Source of the DNA: Ephydatia muelleri | Lineage: Eukaryota; Porifera; Demospongiae; Spongillida; Spongillidae | Direction of reading: 5' to 3' | Length of the DNA: 64,000 nucleotides | Assembly: GCA_013339895.1 (NCBI GenBank) | Contig: JABACO010000001.1 | Span: 14,697,604 to 14,761,603 of the forward strand | In this document: in pieces, positions 54,351 to 63,769 of the stretch | Layout of the letters: each line of letters starts with the position of its first letter | How positions within the stretch are numbered: the first letter of the stretch is position 1 | Position numbers and translations under genes: made by a program | The notes under the pieces: model-generated | Told to the model about the DNA's origin: nothing | What the model saw: the letters and a program-made list of their open reading frames with translations, nothing else | The model's database searches: none

Positions 54351-54629
54351 GAATAAAAAGCAAAGGCAAGACCGGGTGATGGAAACAAGACACATGCACA
54401 TGTGCCCACTAAGCCCTGAGAGGCCTTGACGAGAAAAAGAACTGGAAGAGAGAAGGACACAATACTACGATACATGTGCGTTGAGAAGACGCGTGACCCG
54501 CTGATGGGCTAGTGTCATAAGTGACCCCGCCCCTCCATCCAAAGGAAAACTAATTGGACGCACCATTAATAAGGATGGACATGAATCTCGCGCTCTAGTA
54601 GATCACGTGACAGCACCTTCAGGATAACA

Positions 54630-54755
54630 CGAGCGGGGGAGCTGGAGAGTCCGGAGCTGGGCGGAATGCTCCCGTCCACCAGGAGGTCCATCCCTCGAGG
54701 GTTCTAGAGGCGGGCCTCCTCTAAGATCGCTTTGTGACCACACAGCAGTGAGAGA
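54630..54755 (-). pseudogene. GALK2: second GALK2-like fragment
   Basis: About 115 bp match the interval 31995-32112 in the same orientation (GAGCTGGAGAGTCCGGAGCT, CACCAGGAGGTCCATCCCTC, GACCACACAGCAG). It encodes, on the minus strand, the GHMP ATP-motif region (GMDLLVDGSIPPSSGLSS). It is a segmental copy 22 kb from the other fragment. Confidence 0.7.
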
Positions 54756-55065
54756 GAAACACGCTGTTACTTGAATATCCAGAAATAATCTACGCGATTT
54801 TCTCACGCCACTAATTTGTAAACATGCTTTCGATAGATTGAACTTTGATATGGTTAAACCATGAAAACTGGAATTTATTTAGGTCAGCGGTACATAGTTA
54901 CTAAGATGTGCTAAGGTGGCAACTTTTCAGAATTGCAGCTGTACCTAGCAAAGTTATCCGAATACATATACATTTAAAGCACACATCTACGACTAATGTT
55001 CTTTGATAGGTATTAATAACTTGTTATCGATTTGGATGGGATTATTCTGAAGGACAACCCCACGA

Positions 55066-55137
55066 TGCGGACGCAGTTCTTTCCAGCAGCTTCGGAGAGC
55101 CCAGCAGCCCACCGAGAAGTGTCAGCTCAAGAGCGGG
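55066..55137 (+). pseudogene. MCM2-like N-terminal exon relic
   Basis: Between an acceptor (TTCTTTCCAG at 55081-55090) and a donor (GCGG|GTAAGC near 55137), the sequence reads SFGEPSSPPRSVSSRAG. Ser/Pro-rich sequence of this type opens MCM2 proteins, which are phosphorylated there. On its own the match is weak; the surrounding MCM2 pieces make it plausible. Confidence 0.35.
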
Positions 55138-55261
55138 TAAGCTGAGTTATTTAACGCGCACCACACATGATAAGCGTTAGGTGTTCACCGGGTATGGATG
55201 TACACGGGTAGAATACTAGAAGCATGTATTATTACAACTATGTTAGAAGCGCCTATATAGT

Positions 55262-55318
55262 CAAAGGTTTGGTCAAACAGTTCCTCGCCTTCCTCCTCGT
55301 CCCCAGGAGGCGGGGCAC
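55262..55318 (-). pseudogene. MCM2: inverted copy of an MCM2 acidic exon
   Basis: This is the complement of 56702-56760 with few differences (on the minus strand CCCCGCCTCCTGGGGACGAG, then GGCGAGGAACTGTTTGACCA). It encodes PPPGDEEEGEELFDQ, resembling the acidic N-terminal stretch of MCM2 (EEE-DGEEL). Confidence 0.6.
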
Positions 55319-55325
55319 ATTGCCT

Positions 55326-55394
55326 GACCCTTGCTGTATGTGAATGAGAATGGCATCAATATCTACAGGGAGAAGATCAAGCAGATGTGTGAAG
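55326..55394 (+). pseudogene. MCM2: MCM2-like N-domain exon relic
   Basis: The frame reads LLYVNENGINIYREKIKQMC, comparable to the MCM2 stretch G-x-NVFKERI-DMC that begins its N-terminal domain. It ends at GAAG|GTGGGC, a possible donor. In a normal gene it lies downstream of the acidic exon; here it precedes the plus-strand acidic exon. Confidence 0.5.
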
Positions 55395-55902
55395 GTGGGC
55401 ATTATTTACAGTACAGGTACAGGCAGTGTTGCACCACTGAGGTCACGTTAGAATGTGCATGGAATAATGTTTAATAAATGTTCTGATGAGCATGGATTTG
55501 CTCTACTGTGCACTACATCAGAAAGGTGTGTTTCTATGATCTTTAACTGTGTGGTTTGTTTAGGGAGTAAATAATCATTAATGAACGTTCTGATGATGGG
55601 AGAATGTAAGGGCCAACAATGTACCCTTACCCCTAGGCATGGTAAAAAGACAGCCTCGTCTTGGAGATAGGTCATGCCTCCTGCCACCTTCCTCATCTAT
55701 ATCCAACCCTATTCCCTGGTCCCCAGGCTATGTATATGATGGGTGTTCTTGGGAAAGTACTCATTCAGTCTCGTAACCTGCTAGAATTCTTCTGAATGTT
55801 TGCTTGAGTATGTTTGATTATTTTGTTTTGTTTGTCCCGATACTTCCCTGCGTTCACTCCGTGTAGCCTCACCTGTGAGGTCATGCGCTTAAGGTTCGTG
55901 AT

Positions 55903-56645
55903 CACTGGCAGCCAGCAGTGTGTCGTGGAAGGCCTGCTCCAGCACCTCACTGGCAGCCAGCAGTGTGTCGTGGAAGGCCTGCTCCAGCACCTCACTGGCA
56001 GCCAGCAGTGTCTCGTGGAAGGCCTGCTCCAGCACCTCACTGGCAGCCAGCAGTGTGTCGTGGAAGGCCTGCTCCAGCACCTCACTGGCAGCCAGCAGTG
56101 TGTCGTGGAAGGCCTGCTCCAGCACCTCACTGGCAGCCAGCAGTGTCTCGTGGAAGGCCTGCTCCAGCACCTCACTGGCAGCCAGCAGTGTGTCGTGGAA
56201 GGCCTGCTCCAGCACCTCACTGGCAGCCAGCAGTGTGTCGTGGAAGGCCTGCTCCAGCACCTCACTGGCAGCCAGCAGTGTGTCGTGGAAGGCCTGCTCC
56301 AGCACCTCACTGGCAGCCAGCAGTGTGTCGTGGAAGGCCTGCTCCAGCACCTCACTGGCAGCCAGCAGTGTGTCGTGGAAGGCCTGCTCCAGCACCTCAC
56401 TGGCAGCCAGCAGTGTCTCGTTGAAGGCCTGCTCCAGCACCTCACTGGCAGCCAGCAGTGTGTCGTGGAAGGCCTGCTCCAGCACCTCACTGGCAGCCAG
56501 CAGTGTGTCGTGGAAGGCCTGCTCCAGCACCTCACTGGCAGCCAGCAGTGTCTCGTGGAAGGCCTGCTCCAGCACCTCACTGGCAGCCAGCAGTGTCTCG
56601 TGGAAGGCCTGCTCCAGCACCTCACTGGCAGCCAGCAGTGTCTCT
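55903..56645. repeat. 45-bp minisatellite, ~16 copies
   Basis: The unit CTGGCAGCCAGCAGTGTGTC, GTGGAAGGCCTGCTCCAGCA, CCTCA is repeated with almost no variation (GTGTC or TCTC; one GTTG). Since 45 is 3x15, five of six frames are open. The minus frame gives a 15-residue amphipathic unit (EVLEQAFHDTLLAAS). It lies between two MCM2 relics; no start or splice context proves expression. Confidence 0.93.
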
Positions 56646-56649
56646 TGGG

Positions 56650-56768
56650 CCTCGTTAGCGCGGTATGGGGACGAGGAGGGAGCAGAAGCACTGTTCGACG
56701 ATGCCCCGCCTCCTGGGGACGAGGAGGAGGAGGGCGAGGAACTGTTTGACCAAAACTTTGACGTGAGG
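56650..56768 (+). pseudogene. MCM2: MCM2 acidic N-terminal exon relic
   Basis: The frame reads ARYGDEEGAEALFDDAPPPG, then DEEEEGEELFDQNFDVR, ending AG|GTAAGA. It parallels the acidic MCM2 segment that ends in EELIGD-MERDYR. It directly follows the 45-bp minisatellite, which probably replaced the front of the exon. Confidence 0.6.
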
Positions 56769-56769
56769 T

Positions 56770-57540
56770 AAGATGGTGTGAGGGAAGGTGAGAGAGAGGA
56801 GGTGAGGATGGTCCTTGGAATGGGGTGGATGTTGTGTTAGGACAGGGGTGGTATGGAATGAGAAAGGTGTGGAGTGGTTATTGGCGTGGGTACAGGGTTG
56901 TAGGGGGGAGGAGAGTACACTAGTAATGGCTCCAATGGTTGTGTGATGAAGACCATCCTGCCCTCACACCCCACCTGTGGCCACATGAGCTCACACACCA
57001 TTATGAAGCTCAGCCTTTTTTTTTTGTAGCCGATGGATACACCATCGTGTACCTTTCTTGGTCTTTCAGGTTGGTAAATAGAAGAAGTTCTTGCATGGAA
57101 ATCCCACACATATTATGTTGTACAAATGCAGAAGAGTACAAGTCTCTCAATGCAGTTCTACACCGGCCTGGATCTTATGTTATCAAACATTTAAACATCA
57201 TCAGTACTATACCTTTCACTTCCACCATGACACAAGTAGCGTAAATGCTGCAAAACACATGCAAAACTTTTTTGCTATGTCTCGACTAGGTGATAAGATA
57301 ACTCGACTAAGCTATTGATGGTCCAAGATGTGAATCTTCAGGCATTTGTTTTTATGTATTTTTATGTGAATTGGTACTAGGAACAAAATACTCCCACAAA
57401 AAATAAACTATTTGCGGCAGACTTTTGATCAGTTTAAGACACCTGTTTACTAGCAGTTGTGGCAGAGTCTCCATGTTCAGAGACTGTAGAATGATGTAAT
57501 GACACCACCCATGTTGAAGAGTGCTCCAAGACTTGTACGA
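56770..57540. other. no gene seen
   Basis: Apart from a T9 run at 57017 there is nothing I can assign. Confidence 0.35.
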
Positions 57541-57546
57541 ACAACA

Positions 57547-57584
57547 CATACACACACACGCACACACACGCACACACACGCGCG

Positions 57585-57621
<37 letters not shown>

Positions 57622-57622
57622 C
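57547..57622. repeat. (CA)n/(CG)n microsatellite
   Basis: CACACACG repeats, a (CG) core at about 57579-57592 and (CA)n to 57620 make an alternating purine-pyrimidine tract that could adopt Z-DNA. Confidence 0.9.
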
Positions 57623-57894
57623 AAAACCACTTGTACCATTCCACTGCGCAGTTTGGTGTGATAAGGACTAACTAATTATATCACCCCTCATTACTAGTCA
57701 CTCCCCCTACTGCCCTTCCCCAAAGATGACTTCCAAAGGCTTATTGACTCTTTGTACAGTTTATTTAGAGCATTATTTATTTATTTCCCACAAAGAAAAG
57801 AATTCAAAGGCAAGACCTTACAATTTCCACCATCACCAACACCATGTTTCCTACATGTACTTTACATAGTTATGGATGCAGAACTCCAGGCCCA

Positions 57895-58505
57895 CCTCAC
57901 CTGGTGTTCCCCCCTCACCTGGGGGTCCCACCTCACCTGGTGATCCCACCTCACCTGGGGGTCCAGCAGTCCCACCTCACCTGGTGATCCCACCTCACCT
58001 GGGGGTCCAGCAGTCCCACCTCACCTGGGGGTCCCACCTCACCTGGTGATCCCAACTCACCTGGGGGTCCAGCAGTCCCACCTCACCTGGGGGTCCCACC
58101 TCACCTGGTGATCCCACCTCACCTGGGGGTCCAGCAGTCCCACCTCACCTGGTGATCCCACCTCACCTGGGGGTCCAGCAGTCCCACCTCACCTGGGGGT
58201 CCCACCTCACCTGGTGATCCCACCTCACCTGGGGGTCCAGCAGTCCCACCTCACCTGGTGATCCCACCTCACCTGGGGGTCCAGCAGTCCCACCTCACCT
58301 GGGGGTCCCACCTCACCTGGTGATCCCACCTCACCTGGGGGTCCAGCAGTCCCACCTCACCTGGGGGTCCCACCTCACCTGGTGATCCCACCTCACCTGG
58401 GGGTCCAGCAGTCCCACCTCACCTGGTGATCCCACCTCACCTGGGGGTCCAGCAGTCCCATCTCACCTGGGGGTCCCACCTCACCTGGGGGTCCAGCAGT
58501 CGCAC
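57895..58505 (+). repeat. 18-bp-based higher-order minisatellite
   Basis: Two 18-bp subunits, CCCACCTCACCTGGTGAT and CCCACCTCACCTGGGGGT, alternate with an 8-base CCAGCAGT to make 44- and 62-bp higher-order units. It immediately precedes a tyrosine-recombinase relic. Confidence 0.93.
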
Positions 58506-58559
58506 CTCCAACAACCCCATGCTCAGCCTAACCTTCCAAGGCATCCCAATGGTCTAAGA

Positions 58560-58905
58560 CTGACCAGGCTGGCAAAGGAGCCACTATCTCAGTGGGTCAC
58601 ACACAGGGAGCAACATATCCTGTCCTTGCCATGCGAGCATACATCAGCCACTGCAAGGTGTCCAAACGTACTGCACTGTTCCACTTCCAGTCTGGACGAC
58701 CACTGTCATCCAAAGCCCTGCCATCTATCCTGCAAGACCAGCTGCACAGATATGATCATCCCAGTACACATACACAAAGCCTGTGGTTCAGCAATGGCAG
58801 TGGTATGGGCAGGACTCCCTACATCCATCATCCAAAGATTAGGACGATGACACAGCTTGGCTTTCACAACGTACAGCCAACATCCTCACACACTTCCCAA
58901 TAGCC
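58560..58905 (+). pseudogene. second tyrosine-recombinase C-terminal relic
   Basis: One frame reads YPVLAMRAYISHCKVSKRTA, LFHFQSGRPLSSKALPSIL. An overlapping frame continues HKACGSAMAVVWAGLPTSII and QRLGR. This is the usual run-in (YPV-AL-AY), 'LF-F-DG-PL' strand, degraded His-x-x-Arg helix and LGRW block of DIRS/Crypton-type recombinases. Frames differ, so it is inactive. It is not a copy of the 52.9-53.9-kb relic. Confidence 0.55.
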
Positions 58906-58959
58906 TCAGCCCCTTGACCTTCATCCCATGCATACCCGTGTCCCTCCCCCTTGTATGCA

Positions 58960-58962
58960 GTG

Positions 58963-58993
<31 letters not shown>

Positions 58994-58996
58994 ACG
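58960..58996. repeat. (GT)n microsatellite
   Basis: A (GT) run of about 17 units with one GC interruption. Confidence 0.85.
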
Positions 58997-59377
58997 TGGT
59001 GTGTTGTGTGCAGTGTACATGTGATGTTGCTAAAGTATGTGATAATAATGTTGTGTACAGACTTGTTGCCCTGCCTTTGGAAGCCATCTTGTTTTGCTAA
59101 TGCACTACACATATGTAGTGTGGTTACCATGGTTATCTAAGTAGGACCCTTTCTTTTTAAAAATTGTATACTGTCACATCTTTTAATTGATTGACAACCA
59201 ACAGGAAATGAATAGCTGTATAAACGAAAAGTAGTCTGTAGTCTCATTTTTAAAGCAACTCCAGTCATGATGCTTCTATGTACATGTACATGTGTGTACC
59301 AAGCCTTGGATATTTGATCCCATGTAGGTGTGGTCACATGGTATGAATGTGTGCTCTCTTTGTTGCCATGACTACAG

Positions 59378-59495
59378 GGGGCAAGCACAAGGTGAAGGGG
59401 ACATCAACGTGCTCCTCTGTGGGGACCCAGGTATGGCAAAGTTCCAGTTCCTCAAGTACATACAGAAGATAGCCCCGAGGCCTGTGTTCACCACC
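59378..59495 (+). pseudogene. MCM2: MCM2 Walker A exon with altered motif
   Basis: After an acceptor (GACTACAG) the frame reads [20 protein letters not shown], then [19 protein letters not shown]. This matches the MCM2 ATPase P-loop segment almost residue for residue. The P-loop is GDPGMAKF instead of the family's GDPGTAKS: the Lys remains, but the Ser that binds magnesium is Phe. Homology stops after FTT with no donor, and no Walker B or Arg-finger exons follow. It is therefore a truncated, probably non-functional remnant. Confidence 0.8.
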
Positions 59496-59499
59496 CAGT

Positions 59500-60005
59500 T
59501 AATTATTAATGTCTTTTATCTATCGAGTCTGTCCATGACATACACCAATACACATAATGCTTACATTAGGTAAGTTCAGTTATGTTTACTGTCACGAACA
59601 TGAACTGGTCGCAAACACCTGATGGCATTAAAACACACAGGATGTTAATGTGCATTGGGAATATATGTTAACCCCTACCATTCTTGCTGTTGCTGCAGTG
59701 TATATGGCCTTGTGGGCATTAAATTTCTTACTAGGAGTTGAATTAAGAAACCGCTGGACTTCGTTGGAATTTAGTAAAGGTCATGTAGACCTTTATCACA
59801 ACTGCAATAGATACACTGTTACATCACACAAGCATAAGTTAAATATGTACAAACCTTTCCATCTGGTCGTTGTAACAACTGCCTTCACAAAGTGGAGGTG
59901 CTCAATCGCAGAGAAATGAGCAGCGATGTCTCTGCTAGAAGCCTGCTTATATTCTGAATCCGCACATAAGAGTTGAAGGATTCAGGCCTAATAGGGAATT
60001 CGAAA
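59500..60005. other. no gene assigned
   Basis: One frame (59650-59919) is open for 89 codons with a hydrophobic start but has no support. Confidence 0.3.
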
Positions 60006-60007
60006 TT

Positions 60008-60256
60008 TTATACACTGAGGTGCTTTATGTGTACAACATCGAACCTCTCAGTACAGAAGCTAGATGATGGTCTGAAGTCTTGCATGGACTGAACTAGATG
60101 TAATATGTAGTGGACCTTTTGCTTTCGCAGCATCTCAGACATGAAGTCTCTAACAGAGTGAACAAAATCTGCACATATCTGGTTCCATGCTTCAGCCTTG
60201 GACAACTCGAAGAAATCACAGTATGCGATTTGAAAAACCTGAATATTAGAAGACAT
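60008..60256 (-). pseudogene. possible KDZ/Plavaka-type transposase fragment
   Basis: The minus frame reads ELSKAEAWNQICADFVHSVR, MLRKQKVHYILHLVQSMQDF, and RPSSSFCTERFDVVHIKHL. The pattern 'K-H-LLHL---M--FGP---F-TERFE--N' is typical of the C-terminal part of KDZ and Plavaka transposases. No other part was found, so this call is tentative. Confidence 0.4.
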
Positions 60257-60423
60257 TATAAAGTGATTAACATGTACGATAGCGTACCTTCACAAGAACT
60301 TGTAACTCTCCCTCTGAAAGGAATGGGTACAGGATAAATACAGCCATCCTAGCTGGGCGAGAGGGGTGCCCCGCACCCTCTCCGGGGCGGCTTCGCCTCC
60401 TGCTTCGCCTCACACACTGCCAT

Positions 60424-61302
60424 ACCAGAGATAATATATAGAGGGATTGGAAACCCACCCACGCATGCGTATACTCTCTATGCAATGCACGCGGACAGGG
60501 CTATCTAGTGCGAATCACACCTATAAACGTGCATAATCTCTGGAAAAGGCGGGAGTAGAGATCGATTTTTTGTCAAATTCAGTGGAGTTTTGTGCGACAA
60601 CAGCCCAGCAAATTTGATTTGTAAGATAGTAAAGGCGTGAGGGAATACAGTTTTACGCTACATTTGTTGTGAGCCTTGCTAAAAAAAGTTGTATTCCTTT
60701 GTCTTCGGGGCGCCATCTTGACACGGCGTCGTTTTGTACCTCCATCGGCTTTCCTGTATGACATATGCGGTTCATTTTTGCTGCAACAGGTAGATCTCGG
60801 TGTTGTGAGTGACACAAAGGTGTTTTGGAGAGCTCCTGTCAAGCAAAACGCGTGTTTCTGGCTTTTGTTTGACTTTTGGAGTCCCTTCCGTTTTGTACCT
60901 GTATCGCCGCACTACCTGGAAAGACGATAGTGTAAGGTATATTTTCTGATTGTGCTATGTTGATAACTTGACCGATGCTTGTTTTGGTTCGAATCAAAAG
61001 TTGTTTGGGCCCTGCTCACTCCGCGAAAGTGTATCAATTGTAATGCATGGACGCGTTCAATGTACATGGTTATTAATAAGCCAGAGTACTCTGAACTGAC
61101 TTTCCTCATATGATCTTTTCTTCTATACGGGTAGGCCTAGACGTTGTACTCTGTGTTGGTCTGGAGAGCTCCTACCAAGGTTTGATCAAGCTTTCTTTCC
61201 AGGTATGATTATCTATGGTTTCATAACCCTTGCCAGCCCTATCCGCGTTAATTGGTGTTATGTGGGTGGGTTTCCAATCCCTCTATATATTATCTCTGGC
61301 CA
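60424..61302. mobile_element. inverted-repeat element with ~36-bp ends
   Basis: CCAGAGATAATATATAGAGG and the adjoining GATTGGAAACCCACCCA at 60424-60460 face their complement at 61266-61302. Related single ends are at 7444 and 27471. The interior (about 800 bp) has no convincing ORF. The sequence following the right end (61325-61348) reads CCAATTCCTGGATCCGCCAC, the inward-facing complement of a CAGTGGCGGATCC hAT end, so a larger hAT unit may contain it. Confidence 0.6.
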
Positions 61303-61349
61303 TACACTCACCTGTGCCTCCCACCGCTACCAATTCCTGGATCCGCCAC

Positions 61350-62260
61350 TGACTAGTAACCCACCACTTCAGAGCAGCGATTCGCTTCGTGCTGGTTTTG
61401 CCCCGTTGATACATGGGAGAGACTTTCGACGAACAACTCTGGAACAACTAATGCTTGATAGATTCAAAATGGCGGTCTAGGTTACGCTTGCATAAGTCAC
61501 AATAGAACTCTAAACGAAAAGAAAAAGACACACTGTATAATATCATTACATATATACCAAACAAAAATAAACAAACCGCTACGGTTGCAGGACTTTGGCC
61601 AGCCACAAACTCGAGGTCAGCCATTGTTTCACAAATTTTGATTCGTTTGCCCGTTCATTTATTTACGAGATTCAATAATAGTTATGAATAATGATTTCCT
61701 CGTGGTCATTTTCTATACAAATTCATTGGCGGGATACACTACAGATTGTATGCATGTGTGCTGTGTGTAGATGTTTGCCTTGTGTGTGTTGCGTGACTTC
61801 GCGCAGAAACAGTTACAGTAAGGTCGTTCGAACGCATATTGGCCTCCTCGCGGTCTCTCTCGTAGCTGCTGCCTCCTATGTATATGCGCTGTGCATAGTG
61901 GAAATAATATCGTGAGGCTGCTGCACTTACAAATATGATCTCCTTTTGGATTTTTGACTTGGCAGTCGGCAGTTAGAACTGGTACAGACTGTAAACACCT
62001 CGTAACAGAGCAGTAATCGTATTCGTTACGGTATGTTATCGGTTTGTAGCATATTGTAATTACATATATACTCGAAAATGGACCAATACGCACGGAAAAG
62101 AGTTCCAGACAAAAACGGGCGTAGTGTAAGCACTTTTCGACTCAATTTGAGAAAATCAGCACCATCGTGTGTAAAGCATGCATTTTTAGAGCAGGTACTG
62201 CACAATGTGTAAGATGCTAGTGAAATGTATAGAATGATGGGACCTGCATGGTGGTTTAAA
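61350..62260. other. no gene seen
   Basis: No exon or repeat could be supported apart from short frames. Confidence 0.35.
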
Positions 62261-62267
62261 ACATTGC

Positions 62268-62455
62268 AATATTGTATTGCAATGTATTGTATTGTTATAA
62301 TGGAATATTGCAATATATTGTATTGTTACAATGGAATATTGCAATATATTGTATTGTTATAATGGAGTATTGCAATATATTGTATTGTTGTAATGGAATA
62401 TTGCAATATATTGTATTGTTGTAATGGAATATTGCAATATATTTATTGCTGAATA
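62268..62455. repeat. ~31-bp AT-rich minisatellite
   Basis: About six units of AATATTGCAATATATTGTATTG followed by TTATAATGG. Each unit contains AATATTGCAATATATT palindromic cores. Confidence 0.9.
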
Positions 62456-62679
62456 TCAGTACAACCAATACAATAACAATATTATTGTGCCTAGCGCTGT
62501 GGTAGAGTAGGTGGTTGACGTAGATGAGACCGCAGCTTTGGCCAGGAGGACCTGGAGATGGTGGTTCAGATCTCGGCCAGGTGAGCTGGAGTGGAGAGTG
62601 TGTCCCCAACACAGGAATACGGGAGTGTATGTGTTCTAGTGAGCACATGATGGTAACATCACACACATCAGAGTGAAAG

Positions 62680-62818
62680 GGAGGGAGGGAGAGGAGGGAG
62701 GAAGAGGAGGGAGGGAGGGAGAGGAGGGAGGGAGAGGAGGGAGGGAGGGGAGGGAGTTAGGTAGGGAGGTAGGGAGAGGGGTGAGAGAACGAGGGAGGTA
62801 GGGGAGGGAGGGAAAGGG
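62680..62818 (+). repeat. purine-only (GGGA)n tract
   Basis: Nearly uninterrupted GGGAGGGAGAGGAGGGAGG-type sequence of about 130 bases, similar in kind to 54213-54350. Confidence 0.85.
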
Positions 62819-63114
62819 TTATGAGTTATACATTTCTACGGAGAGTCGAGCATGCACTCCGTGAAGTTGCTAAACAGCTTATTTTTAGTGCTTGTTCATT
62901 GGTTAGTACTAAATTTTAGTTTTGTAAACTGTGAGATACGCAGTTGGCTGGTATTTATACGTAAATCTTGGTCAATGTATTCCAAAATGCTAACCCGCAG
63001 TCGTAATAGAGCGATTCTTACTTTGATTGGTGCACTAGTATTAGTACCCACCAAAGTTGAATGCACCTTGCTGCAAGATTTTAGAGAAAGCAAAAAGGCT
63101 GATTGACCATTGCA

Positions 63115-63645
63115 ATTATGGTAAATTTTAACTGAGTGGCCGCTCAAATAGCAAAGAAACTAAGCGCATGTAACGTACAACTGATGCAAAATAGCGATGA
63201 AACACAGCCATTTAAATCCGCAAACCAACAATACCTTGGAAACCAGAACATAACGGAGTGGCACGCATTTATTGGGTTATGATACATCATAGCCGTTTTT
63301 TAATCTGTGGAAATATTGGAATGTGTACAAAATTTTTTTTCGCGCGAATGTCATGCTGAATGATAGTGTTCACTGCTTGAAGTAGGTCATCTGCCGGAAT
63401 GTGATGGTAAATTTTAAGTGGCTCAAATCGCAAAGAAAAGCGCATGCATTTAACAACACAGCCATTTTAATCCGTAAAATCACAATAGCCTGGAAACCAG
63501 AATGTAAGTGGCACGCATTTATTGGTGTTGATTGCATGTCTTAGTTTCCAATCACCTACATGTGGAGAACTATCGCATTCCAATTTTTCCACAATCTGTG
63601 GAAAAATTGGAATGCGCACCAAAAAAAATTTCGCGCGCGAAATGC
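63115..63645 (+). repeat. ~290-bp diverged tandem duplication
   Basis: Two copies (63115-63350 and 63400-63645) share GGTAAATTTTAA, AAAGCGCATG, AACACAGCCATTT, GTGGCACGCATTTATTGG and TTTCGCGCG in order. The second copy ends with a facing CCAATTTTTCCACA/TGTGGAAAAATTGG pair. Confidence 0.75.
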
Positions 63646-63769
63646 CCCTGGCTTACACTGTAGGTTAACCCACCTGCAACCAAATATGTGAATGAGCTGA
63701 CGCGGTAGCTATCAGTCTGCTCAATGTCCTGGGATGCCCTACGATAACCAACAGCTGTGACGTTAGCGC

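Noticed and set aside
54067..54475. Several Arg/Gly/Glu-rich or Pro/Ser/Leu-rich frames
   Set aside because: They arise from the (GGGA)n purine tract; only the short bounded segment 54126-54212 was kept as a tentative exon.
55814..56771. Frames of about 300 codons on both strands across the 45-bp array
   Set aside because: Five of six frames are open because of the repeat; no start or splice evidence favours one. Kept only as a repeat and a low-interest observation.
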